Positions 6,931-13,558 of a stretch of 16,620 bases of DNA are shown here, piece by piece. Numbering within the stretch: position 1 is the first letter of the stretch; the number at the start of each line of letters is the position of its first letter. Origin of the DNA: Clostridia bacterium. GTDB lineage: Bacteria; Bacillota; Clostridia; Oscillospirales; Acutalibacteraceae. The notes below the pieces were generated by a model that saw only the letters and a program-made list of their open reading frames with translations, had not been told where the DNA came from and made no database searches. The stretch lies in the NCBI GenBank assembly GCA_900757335.1, contig CAAENL010000214.1, positions 1 to 16,620 of the forward strand, in the 5' to 3' direction. A program made the position numbers and the translations under genes.

Positions 6931-7584
6931 TTGAAAATTCGAAATAAGAAATTTATTCTAAAAAGTATCGCAGTCCTGTTTTCAGTAATATCACTAATTC
7001 TAAACAATTCCGCAAATGCCAATTCTCATAAAAAAACCCAATTTACTCCTAATGGCACCAAACACATTTCTTCAACCAGGCAACTTAAAAACATTTCGGA
7101 AGCTTCACGTATATTATTCCGAATAACTCAAGGAGATAAAATTTTAAGTGGAGGAATATATAGTCAAGTTCCGCATTTAGTAACAATAAACCCTTCTGCA
7201 CAAAAAAATGTCTGGGAAGTACATCATTTAGTTTCAGCTCATTTTTGTAGAAATCACAGAGACATTATTAGTGTACACAACGCTCCTGCCGTGCTTATTC
7301 CGAAAGAATTACATAGGTTAACGGGAAGCTATGGTAGTTCTTGGAAAAGCAAACTTTATCGTGATAAAGAAGAACGTGTTTTTAAAAAAAATAGAAGTAT
7401 ACAAGAAGTGTTTGAGTTTGGATTAAAAGATTTAGAAAAAGCAATGAAAAAACTAGGGTTTAGTGATAAAGAAATTATTGAATATTTTAATAAAACACCT
7501 ATAAAATGCGTTCAAAATGTTACTCGAGGTATCCAAGATTACTCAAGCACTTGTCCACCTACTCCTCTGAAATCAAATTCTTAA
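6931..7584 (+). CDS. Secreted protein with a His-Me finger (HNH/AHH-like) nuclease motif
   Basis: The 217-aa protein starts at a TTG (6931) with AAGGAG 8 nt upstream. Residues 1-30 form a classical signal peptide (KIRNKK, a hydrophobic core, and ANA at 28-30), so the product is exported. The core motif is W95-E-V-H98-H99-L-V, then H116-N117-A-P-A-V-L-I-P-K, then H128-R and GSYGSSW. A His pair, an Asn and a downstream His in this order are the hallmark of His-Me finger nucleases such as the AHH/LHH toxin families. The C-terminal part (about 145-190) is helical and charged, and only three cysteines are present. It is not embedded in a polymorphic toxin and no immunity gene is adjacent, which is odd for a toxin. 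A secreted scavenging nuclease is the other possibility. The nuclease assignment comes from the motif pattern only. Confidence 0.5.
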   Translation: MKIRNKKFILKSIAVLFSVISLILNNSANANSHKKTQFTPNGTKHISSTRQLKNISEASRILFRITQGDKILSGGIYSQVPHLVTINPSAQKNVWEVHHLVSAHFCRNHRDIISVHNAPAVLIPKELHRLTGSYGSSWKSKLYRDKEERVFKKNRSIQEVFEFGLKDLEKAMKKLGFSDKEIIEYFNKTPIKCVQNVTRGIQDYSSTCPPTPLKSNS

Positions 7585-7591
7585 AATATAC

Positions 7592-7647
7592 AAATTTAAA
7601 TCCCGATACGAAAGCTTTAAAAGCTACCGCAAAGGGATTTTTAAATT
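7592..7647. terminator. Possible bidirectional terminator between convergent genes
   Basis: An imperfect inverted repeat (AAATTTAAATCCC at 7592-7604 against 7634-7647, with two extra bases) encloses a small AGCTT/AAGCT hairpin. It sits in the 71-nt gap between two convergent stops, but the T tracts are poor. Confidence 0.3.
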
Positions 7648-7655
7648 CAAAATAT

Positions 7656-8252
7656 TTAATTTTTATTGTCGCTATCCTTGTTAAGTTCTGCATACAATTC
7701 AGATTGTTGTTTATAGAGCTCTTTTTGAGTGAAAGATTTCAAACTGTCAACTTCTGACTGAGCAACAGTACCCTTTATTTTGTCACCTTCTAGCTCAAGT
7801 TTTGAATAATTTTCTTTCATTGATTTATCTGCACTTAATGTTTCATACGCTTTTTTTGCAGTTTCGGCATCTTTATATTTGGATACCATCGAAATATTAT
7901 CTAAAACTCCGCCTTTGTAATTATATGAAGTTGTGCTTAAACAATCACCGTCATTATAAGCCACAACTACAGCACGTCCTTCGTTTGTTACTTTGTACTT
8001 TCCTTTTCCCAAATCTTCAACAGAAACCATATTTTGGGTATTCATATCATTATCGTCATCCGTATCTTGTTCCACAGCCGCAGGACTGTCGGTAGAATCT
8101 GTAATTACCTTTCCGGGATCTTCCGATGTGACATTGGTGGTCTCGGTTTTAGAATTATCTTTTTCAGAAGTATCATTTTGAGAGTTGCCACAACCTACGA
8201 GCATAAAACTCATTACCGATGCCAAAGCCATTACAAATATTTGCTTTTTCAT
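7656..8252 (-). CDS. Putative lipoprotein of unknown function
   Basis: The 198-aa product starts with MKKQIF and has a hydrophobic stretch ending in the lipobox L18-V-G-C21, so it is probably lipidated at C21 and anchored on the outer face of the membrane. Residues 23-80 are a Ser/Thr/Asp/Glu-rich low-complexity linker. The remaining 115 residues form a small domain starting with VSVEDLGKGKYKVTNEG, containing a DAETAKKAYETLSAD helix and ending in charged helices. I do not recognise the domain. The frame is open up to 8282, but AAAGGAG lies 8 nt before the ATG at 8252 and the upstream codons would spoil the signal peptide, so 8252 is the start. It has its own promoter, divergent from that of the ABC-F gene. 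Confidence 0.82.
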   Translation of the reverse strand: MKKQIFVMALASVMSFMLVGCGNSQNDTSEKDNSKTETTNVTSEDPGKVITDSTDSPAAVEQDTDDDNDMNTQNMVSVEDLGKGKYKVTNEGRAVVVAYNDGDCLSTTSYNYKGGVLDNISMVSKYKDAETAKKAYETLSADKSMKENYSKLELEGDKIKGTVAQSEVDSLKSFTQKELYKQQSELYAELNKDSDNKN

Positions 8253-8345
8253 AGTCAATCTCCTTTCAGTTTTACAAAGCATTTATTTTATAAACTATAT
8301 ATATTTATTTTTCACCGCCTTTTAAAAATATAAGTAATTATAGAC

Positions 8346-8374
8346 ATAATATCATATATCTACATTAATATCAA
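8346..8374 (-). promoter_or_regulatory. Promoter of the lipoprotein gene
   Basis: On the minus strand TTGATA (8369-8374), 17 nt, TATTAT (8346-8351), giving a leader of about 85 nt. Confidence 0.55.
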
Positions 8375-8409
8375 ACTTTTTTGATAAAAAATAAAAAAAT
8401 TTACAACTA

Positions 8410-8438
8410 TTGAATTTTATCGCCGGATATATTACAAT
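8410..8438 (+). promoter_or_regulatory. Promoter of the ABC-F leader and gene
   Basis: TTGAAT (8410-8415), exactly 17 nt, TACAAT (8433-8438). Transcription would begin near 8445, about 214 nt before the ABC-F start codon. Confidence 0.7.
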
Positions 8439-8467
8439 AAAGTGAGACTATCAAAGGATGTAATTAA

Positions 8468-8509
8468 GTGATTTTAACAATTAAAAAGGCTTTATGTTTT
8501 GAATATTGA
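8468..8509 (+). CDS. 13-codon leader peptide of the ABC-F attenuator
   Basis: A GTG at 8468 opens a 13-codon frame, MILTIKKALCFEY, ending in TGA at 8507-8509. AAAGGA stands 9 nt upstream at good spacing. The codons from Lys-Ala onward cover the 5' arm of hairpin 1 (8488-8497), so a ribosome stalled there by an antibiotic would prevent that hairpin. Stalling peptides in this position are known for ABC-F and erm genes. Translation here is inferred from SD, length and position only. Confidence 0.5.
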   Translation: MILTIKKALCFEY

Positions 8510-8600
8510 TGAGACATCACATAAAGCCCAAATATTTCTCATCGACTGATTCACACCGTTTTTTACGGTGGTGTTTTTGCAGTCGACTTTAATGTTCAAA

Positions 8601-8642
8601 GGCTACAGCTGATGTTTCGCTGTGGTCTAATTTTTGTTTTTT
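8601..8642 (+). terminator. Regulated terminator before the ABC-F start
   Basis: A 9-bp stem (8601-8609 with 8619-8627, two G-T pairs) with a 9-nt loop is followed by TTTTTGTTTTTT (8631-8642). The ABC-F SD AAAAGGAG begins right after the T run, so transcription must read through this terminator to express the gene. Confidence 0.75.
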
Positions 8643-8658
8643 AAAAGGAGTATTTATT

Positions 8659-10188
8659 ATGGCATTATTAGAAGTTATAAATCTTACTCATTCATTCGGA
8701 GATAAGGTTTTGTATAAAAATTCAAGTTTTGAAATATTCAAAGGCGAACACGTAGGAATAGTCGGTCAAAATGGTTCCGGAAAAACTACTTTGCTTCGTT
8801 CAGTCATAGGTGAAATAACTCCCGACAGCGGAGATATACGATGGCAAAAAAACAAAAAAATCGGATATTTGGATCAATATGCCGAAATTGATACCGAAAA
8901 AACTATTTTTGAATATCTGAAAACAGCATTCGACGAACTGTACGAAATAGAAGAAAAACTTAATAATATATATCAAAACATGTCTGAAAATTTTTCTGAA
9001 GAAGATTCGCAAAAAGCTTCAGACTATCAAAATTTGCTTATAAACTGCGGATTTTACGAAATAGAAAGCACTATACTTAAAGTTGCAGATGGACTTGGAA
9101 TAACTTCACTTGGAGTGAATACTCAGTTAAAAAAATTAAGCGGTGGTCAACGAGCAAAAGTTATACTTGCAAAACTTTTATTAAAAAATCCTGATATTTT
9201 GCTGCTGGACGAACCCACAAACTTTCTTGACAAACAGCACGTTGAATGGTTGACCGATTTTTTAAAAGGATTTAAAAACAGTTTCATTGTAATTTCTCAT
9301 GATTTGGAATTTTTAGATAAGATAACAAACTGTATTCTTGACATAGAATTTCAAACTATAACCAAATATCCCGGTAATATTACAAAATTTTTGGAAATAA
9401 AAGGGCTAAGAAGAGAAAGTTATATCAGGCAATATCAAGCTCAACAAAAAGAAATAAAAAAACAAGAAGATTACATTGCAAAAAACAGAGTTCGAGCTTC
9501 AACTGCAAAACAAGCTCAAGCAAGAATCAAACAACTCGAAAAAATGGAAAAACTTCCTCCTCCCAAATCCAATGCAAAACCGAACTTCAAACTGATTTCT
9601 ACTTCACTTGGAAATTCAAAAGCTCTTAAAGTTCACAGTTTGGAAATAGGATATTCAAAACCTCTTTTACCTAAAATCAGCTTCGAAGCAAAGTCGGGGG
9701 AAAAAATTGTAATAACAGGATTTAACGGAATAGGAAAATCAACTCTTCTAAAAACTATTTTAGGAATCATAAAACCAATATCGGGAAATTTTAGCTTTGC
9801 AGAGTACGTAAAAACAGGTTACTATGAACAAGAACTGAATTGGCAAAATCCCAATCTTACACCGGTTGAAATAATAAAAGAAGCTTTTCCTAAATTTTCA
9901 AATACTGAAGTAAGAAAACATCTTGCTCAGTGCGGAATATCTTCTAAAAATGCTCTTCAAAAAATCGGAACTTTAAGCGGCGGAGAGCAATCGAAAGTAA
10001 AATTATGCATACTTGTCAACAAAAAATCAAATTTCCTAATACTCGACGAACCTACAAATCATTTGGATCCCGAATCAAAAGAAGTACTCAAAGAACAACT
10101 AAATGCATGGACAGGTAATTTAATACTCGTATCACATGAAGAAAATTTTTATAAAGAATGGGTTGATAAGGTAATAAGCTTAAAATAA
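8659..10188 (+). CDS. ABC-F family ATPase, probable ribosome protection / antibiotic resistance factor
   Basis: The 509-aa protein has two ABC ATPase domains in one chain and no membrane segment, which defines the ABC-F group acting on the ribosome. Domain 1: Walker A GQNGSGKT at 36-43, signature LSGGQ at 160-164, Walker B with D184-E185. Domain 2: Walker A GFNGIGKS at 354-361, signature LSGGEQ at 439-444, Walker B with D463-E464. The linker between them (about 240-320) is a charged helix pair with RVRASTAKQAQARIKQLEKM, the part that reaches into the ribosomal P/E-site area in characterised members. The ATG at 8659 has AAAAGGAG 8 nt upstream. Resistance ABC-Fs (Vml, Msr, Lsa, Vga types) are commonly controlled by attenuation, and the leader here has that form. 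Housekeeping ABC-Fs usually lack it. The drug class cannot be read from the sequence. Confidence 0.9.
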   Translation: MALLEVINLTHSFGDKVLYKNSSFEIFKGEHVGIVGQNGSGKTTLLRSVIGEITPDSGDIRWQKNKKIGYLDQYAEIDTEKTIFEYLKTAFDELYEIEEKLNNIYQNMSENFSEEDSQKASDYQNLLINCGFYEIESTILKVADGLGITSLGVNTQLKKLSGGQRAKVILAKLLLKNPDILLLDEPTNFLDKQHVEWLTDFLKGFKNSFIVISHDLEFLDKITNCILDIEFQTITKYPGNITKFLEIKGLRRESYIRQYQAQQKEIKKQEDYIAKNRVRASTAKQAQARIKQLEKMEKLPPPKSNAKPNFKLISTSLGNSKALKVHSLEIGYSKPLLPKISFEAKSGEKIVITGFNGIGKSTLLKTILGIIKPISGNFSFAEYVKTGYYEQELNWQNPNLTPVEIIKEAFPKFSNTEVRKHLAQCGISSKNALQKIGTLSGGEQSKVKLCILVNKKSNFLILDEPTNHLDPESKEVLKEQLNAWTGNLILVSHEENFYKEWVDKVISLK

Positions 10189-10221
10189 TAAAACCTTTGT
10201 TTTTCATACATTTTGATGAGT

Positions 10222-10246
10222 GCTACGCAGTTGTTGCGTGGCTTTT
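10222..10246 (+). terminator. Rho-independent terminator of the ABC-F gene
   Basis: An 8-bp stem, GCTACGCA (10222-10229) with TGCGTGGC (10235-10242), 5-nt loop, then TTTT. It lies 33 nt after the stop. Confidence 0.75.
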
Positions 10247-10615
10247 CGTATGCAAAAACTGTGCATTCACTTCGTGGATGAATGTAATTTAATTAATGAA
10301 CAAAAATCTAATGTAATAAAAAATTTTGCAGATTAAATACAGCATATTAATAAAAATTAAATTGCAATATTATTAAAATTTATTGTTAAGTGAATGTATA
10401 AGCTTTTGTAAAACATTTGAAAAAAATATAAAAAATCAGCTGAGTAGAATAAGCCTGGAGGGCAATTGACGTTTAATAGCCTAAATTCATTTACAAGTGG
10501 CAAGTAACAATCTTTTCGCAAATTCGTATGATATTAACCTCATTTAAAGTCGGATAGTAGTACAAAGTTTTTCACATTAAAGAAACATCTCAACTATTTG
10601 GGGAAATTATTATAT
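10247..10615. other. Intergenic stretch of about 370 nt without a recognised gene
   Basis: Stops occur in all frames. A small CATTCA/TGAATG hairpin lies at about 10263-10283. The part from 10436 to 10600 has a more mixed base composition than its flanks (for example AGCCTGGAGGGCAATTGACG near 10452), which could be a relic or an unrecognised RNA. I could not match it to any known RNA family. Confidence 0.4.
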
Positions 10616-10617
10616 AC

Positions 10618-10642
10618 AAAAAGCCACGCATTAACTGCGTGG
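10618..10642 (-). terminator. Rho-independent terminator of the mnmA-calpain unit
   Basis: On the minus strand CCACGCA (10636-10642) pairs with TGCGTGG (10624-10630) around a 5-nt loop, followed by C and five T (10618-10622). It lies about 110 nt beyond the stop at 10752. Confidence 0.65.
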
Positions 10643-10751
10643 TTCGATATAATTTAAATTGATAACCTTAGATAAAACGCTTTCCGCTCAGTGAAAACAA
10701 AAAACATTTAATCACGTATATATACGATCGATATTTTTTAATATAACTGCG

Positions 10752-11729
10752 TTAAACAGTACATTCTACATAACCAAAATTTTTATAAAAATTATTCAGT
10801 TCCAATTCAGAAATTCCTCTTCCGTCCGGATTTTTTGGAATAGATGTTTTACTGTGCATTATTCCTTTAGAATCTTTATATATTCTCGAACGGTTTGCAT
10901 AAGGATTTCTCACGACGATGAACTTAAACCCATTTTTTTCAAAAGCGTCTATTACACTGTACGCGTGATGAAAAAACAATCCTTTACGATAAAGCCTTAT
11001 ACCTCTAGAAGCGGATGCAGTGACAATCTTTCCGATTGCAAGAGCTTTTTTTATCTTTTCATAAAGCTGCAAGGCTTCCTGACAATAGTGACCGCTGAAT
11101 TTTTTTGCTTTGGAACGTTCTTTGTCACTTCCTGAAAAGAAACATTTGGATTTTTCGCCTGTCAAAGTCACCATAACACATTCCGACATTCCTCCGTTAA
11201 GGCCATCTATGACACGAGAACTAAACTTTTTTTGAGACTCCTTGTAACGTTTTCTGACTCCCAAATCATAGTTTTTAATTCTGTAAACAGCATAAGCTTT
11301 TTCCAAAATTCTGACCCAAGGTGCACCTTTTCCTCTTAATGCAGATTTATCAATCGTAATATAAACTTTTCCGTCAGGAGCATATTGTATTGAATTGTTT
11401 ACACGTTCCTCCACTACTTTGTAAAACCTAATTTTTATTTTAGTGGCTTTTGCAAACTGCTCATTTATTTGAGATACGCTTTTTCCTACGTATTCAGGAA
11501 AACATTCCATTATTTTATTCGGATGAGTTTTGGCAACCGCAGAAACAACTGCTAAAAAATAACAATCAAGATCTGTGTACCCTTGTCTTATATCTCGGTA
11601 ATCAGGTTTGTCACGCGGAAACAATTTTGCTTGTTTTGAAAAAAATGTTTTTCTGTTAAATAATCCATATCTAAAACCGCGATCTGAAAATGATACTTCT
11701 TCATCTGGAGCACTACATACAACAGTCAT
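10752..11729 (-). CDS. Calpain-like (family C2) cysteine protease
   Basis: The protein has 325 aa from the ATG at 11729. The frame opens at a GTG (11738), but AAAGG lies only 2 nt from that and 11 nt from the ATG, so the ATG is preferred. The three catalytic positions of calpains can be placed: RQGYTDLDC56YFLAVVSA for the cysteine, GLFFHH255AYSVIDA for the histidine, and VVRN275PYA for the asparagine. W138-V-R-I-L-E-K-A-Y-A also matches the calpain 'WVPLLEKAYA' block. The C-to-H distance of 199 residues is longer than in animal calpains, and no calcium-binding or membrane segments are present. There is no signal peptide, so the product is cytoplasmic or leaves by another route. It follows mnmA by 37 nt on the same strand and is probably cotranscribed with it. 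Its substrate is unknown. Bacterial calpain-like proteases are uncommon, which makes transfer or an effector role possible. Confidence 0.75.
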   Translation of the reverse strand: MTVVCSAPDEEVSFSDRGFRYGLFNRKTFFSKQAKLFPRDKPDYRDIRQGYTDLDCYFLAVVSAVAKTHPNKIMECFPEYVGKSVSQINEQFAKATKIKIRFYKVVEERVNNSIQYAPDGKVYITIDKSALRGKGAPWVRILEKAYAVYRIKNYDLGVRKRYKESQKKFSSRVIDGLNGGMSECVMVTLTGEKSKCFFSGSDKERSKAKKFSGHYCQEALQLYEKIKKALAIGKIVTASASRGIRLYRKGLFFHHAYSVIDAFEKNGFKFIVVRNPYANRSRIYKDSKGIMHSKTSIPKNPDGRGISELELNNFYKNFGYVECTV

Positions 11730-11766
11730 ATTATACACAACCTTTCTGATTGAATTTAAAGAATTA

Positions 11767-12843
11767 CTATATAATTGTTCCGCCTCCTACAACAATATCT
11801 CCTTGATACAAAACCAAAGCCTGTCCTTTTGCGGCAGCTCTTTGAGGAGAATCAAATTCTACACATATAGTATTATCATCAATTTGATGTAAAACAGCAG
11901 GCTGTTCTTCTTGCTTGTAACGAAGTTTTGCCGTAACTTTAATTGAAGAATTCAGTTTACTTTCAGAAATTAAATTTATATTATTTGCAAAAACTTTTTT
12001 CGAATAAAGAGATTCTTTGCATCCAAGTATCACATTATTATTTTCTTTATCTATTTTACAGACATACAAAGGATGTTTTGCACTTATCCCCAACCCTTTT
12101 CTTTGACCCACGGTATAGTTTACTATTCCTTTATGAGTTCCGATGACTTTACCGCTTTCGTCAACAAAATCACCCGGTTCAAATCCAATGCTGCAATCAG
12201 TATAATCCTTTATAAAATCAACATATTTCCCATCAGGAACAAAACAAATATCTTGGCTTTCACTTTTGTGTGCATTAACAAAACCATTTTCCTCTGCTAT
12301 TTTTCTTACTTCCTGTTTTGTTAAACTCCCTAAGGGGAAAATAGTATGTTTAAGCTGATTTTGAGTCATGGAATAAAGAACATAACTTTGATCTTTATTG
12401 TGATCAAGTCCTTTTTTTAACAAATAACGATTAATCCCTGAATCGTATTCTATTCTGGCATAATGCCCCGTTACAACATAATTCAGTCCCAGTTCAAAAG
12501 CTCTTTTCAGCATTTTATCAAATTTCAAATACTTATTGCATTCAATACACGGATTGGGTGTTTTTCCTGTTTGATACGAATAAACAAAATTATCTATTAC
12601 TCTTTTTTTAAATTCATCTTTAAAATTAAAAACATAAAAAGGAATTCCCAAATTAAACGCCACTGCTCTTGCATCTTTGGAATCATCTAAAGAACAGCAC
12701 GATTTATCACATTTAATTTCTTCACCGGGATTCTGAAACAGTTTCATCATTGCCCCTACGCACTTAAATCCTTTGTTTAAAGTAAGCAGTGCAGCAACGG
12801 AACTGTCAACTCCTCCGCTCATAGCTATTAATGCACTTTCCAT
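11767..12843 (-). CDS. mnmA: tRNA-specific 2-thiouridylase MnmA
   Basis: MnmA activates U34 of tRNA-Lys, -Glu and -Gln with ATP and inserts sulfur to form 2-thiouridine. The ATP-pyrophosphatase loop SGGVDSS is at 9-15, the catalytic cysteines are C99 (GKTPNPCIEC) and C200 (SQDICFVPDGKY), and GHYARI marks the tRNA-contacting region. The C-terminal beta-barrel (about 275-358) contains TAKLRYKQEEQPA and SPQRAAAKGQALVLYQGD. The length of 358 aa is normal. The ATG at 12843 is preferred over a TTG at 12852, as it gives MESALIAMSGG and sits about 10 nt after GAGG. The sulfur-donating cysteine desulfurase is not next to it. Downstream lies the calpain-like gene. Confidence 0.96.
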   Translation of the reverse strand: MESALIAMSGGVDSSVAALLTLNKGFKCVGAMMKLFQNPGEEIKCDKSCCSLDDSKDARAVAFNLGIPFYVFNFKDEFKKRVIDNFVYSYQTGKTPNPCIECNKYLKFDKMLKRAFELGLNYVVTGHYARIEYDSGINRYLLKKGLDHNKDQSYVLYSMTQNQLKHTIFPLGSLTKQEVRKIAEENGFVNAHKSESQDICFVPDGKYVDFIKDYTDCSIGFEPGDFVDESGKVIGTHKGIVNYTVGQRKGLGISAKHPLYVCKIDKENNNVILGCKESLYSKKVFANNINLISESKLNSSIKVTAKLRYKQEEQPAVLHQIDDNTICVEFDSPQRAAAKGQALVLYQGDIVVGGGTII

Positions 12844-12875
12844 AGCCAACAATCCTCATTTCACATTAAAGGTAA

Positions 12876-12904
12876 AAATTACATCCATGCTTTTACAACA
12901 TCAA
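12876..12904 (-). promoter_or_regulatory. Possible promoter of mnmA
   Basis: On the minus strand TTGATG (12899-12904), 17 nt, TAATTT (12876-12881). The -35 is fair and the -10 weak. Confidence 0.35.
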
Positions 12905-12923
12905 AACAATTCAAGAATAAATC

Positions 12924-12964
12924 AATTGAAATAACCAACCCGTAAAAGGAAAGTTATTTCAATT
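12924..12964 (-). terminator. Hairpin terminator after the 76-aa gene
   Basis: A perfect 12-bp inverted repeat (AATTGAAATAAC at 12924-12935 and its complement at 12953-12964) with a 17-nt loop starts 5 nt beyond the stop at 12970. The T run is stronger on the plus strand, but the position next to the stop fits termination of the minus-strand gene. Confidence 0.55.
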
Positions 12965-12969
12965 TTTTG

Positions 12970-13200
12970 TTACATCATTACTGTAGAGGAATACTCAATT
13001 TTAATACCGTTGTCTTTTGTGCGAGACATTTTGGCTTTGTTTCCGTTTCCGTCTTCCAAAGAAAGTTTTTCGATTTTGTGTTCATCAAAAAAATTCACAA
13101 CAGTGCTTTCGACAAAACCTGCCCATTTTTGAGGACTTCTTTTTTCTTTCGGTTGCTCATCGGAGAGCATTTTTTTGAGTTCATTAACTGAATTTTCCAT
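12970..13200 (-). CDS. Small hypothetical protein, 76 aa
   Basis: I do not recognise this protein. The ATG at 13200 has a good SD (AGGAGT, about 6-7 nt upstream), and the gene is followed directly by a hairpin terminator, so it is very likely expressed. Residues 1-22 are an acidic and basic helix (NELKKMLSDEQPKEKR). A WAGFVESTVVNFFDEHKIEKL segment then suggests a small helical domain, and the C-terminal third (LEDGNGNKAKMSRTKDNGIKIEYSS) looks like two short beta strands. There is no signal peptide, membrane segment or cysteine. It could be a small regulator or adaptor, but nothing visible decides this. It lies upstream of mnmA on the same strand, with a 126-nt gap holding the terminator. Confidence 0.75.
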   Translation of the reverse strand: MENSVNELKKMLSDEQPKEKRSPQKWAGFVESTVVNFFDEHKIEKLSLEDGNGNKAKMSRTKDNGIKIEYSSTVMM

Positions 13201-13497
13201 TTTAAGACTCCTATGCTAAAAATTTAATGTTATAAAAACAATTTAATTATAACAAAATAAGTCGATTTTTTAAATATGAAAACTCAAATATAACTGCACA
13301 ATTCTAAATTTATTGAATTAAAATAGAAAATATTTAAAACAACAAAATGTATTAATATACGATATTTTTTGTATATTCGATATATAGTAAAAAAAAACAA
13401 AGTAAATTTTCAATGGGATTTTTTAACAAAATTTTTTATTGCTTTGTGTTAATATAACCAAACTTAAAAGTTTTATTGGTGCTTTTCAACATTTATA
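13201..13497. other. Very AT-rich divergent intergenic region
   Basis: No gene is present in these 300 nt. Two near-repeats (ATACGATAT at about 13357 and TTCGATATA at about 13376) form an imperfect CGATAT...ATATTCG dyad at about 13360-13379. A longer dyad, AACAAAG / CTTTGTGTT, spans about 13397-13450. Either could be an operator for the secretion operon; both are weak by eye. Confidence 0.3.
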
Positions 13498-13526
13498 TTG
13501 ACAATAAATTTCAATAATGATATTAT
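13498..13526 (+). promoter_or_regulatory. Promoter of the SipW/TasA-like operon
   Basis: Consensus TTGACA (13498-13503), exactly 17 nt, TATTAT (13521-13526). Transcription should begin near 13533, which rules out the upstream ATG at 13517 as start of the first gene. Confidence 0.8.
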
Positions 13527-13558
13527 GCATACTAAATTATCAATATGAGGTGAAAAAA

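Larger units (their letters stand above)
8445..8658 (+). promoter_or_regulatory. Attenuator-type leader RNA upstream of the ABC-F gene
   Basis: The roughly 214-nt leader holds a short ORF (8468-8509) and three hairpins in a row. Hairpin 1: a perfect 10-bp stem, GGCTTTATGT (8488-8497) with 8519-8528, whose 5' arm lies inside the short ORF. Hairpin 2: TCGACTG (8542-8548) with CAGTCGA (8580-8586), containing an inner CACACCGT stem (8552-8559 with 8565-8573) followed by five T. Hairpin 3 is a terminator at 8601-8640. This layout is known for ribosome-mediated attenuation of ABC-F antibiotic resistance genes in Firmicutes. A possible antiterminator is AGAC-at-CAC (8512-8520) pairing with GTGGTCT (8622-8628), the 3' arm of the terminator. 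The inducer is unknown. Confidence 0.65.

Noticed and set aside
8034..8333. Plus-strand open frames of 60-100 codons over the lipoprotein gene
   Set aside because: They are antisense to a gene with a clear lipobox, SD and promoter, and their products have unnatural composition.
8459..8464. ATG-TAA minimal start-stop element in the ABC-F leader
   Set aside because: It overlaps the SD of the 13-codon ORF and has no SD of its own; a chance occurrence is more likely.
10850..11900. Plus-strand open frames over the calpain-like and mnmA genes
   Set aside because: They are shadows of two convincing minus-strand genes and have no SD.
13517..13558. ATG start of the first signal peptidase at 13517
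   Set aside because: It lies in the spacer/-10 region of the consensus promoter; the TTG at 13559 has the SD.
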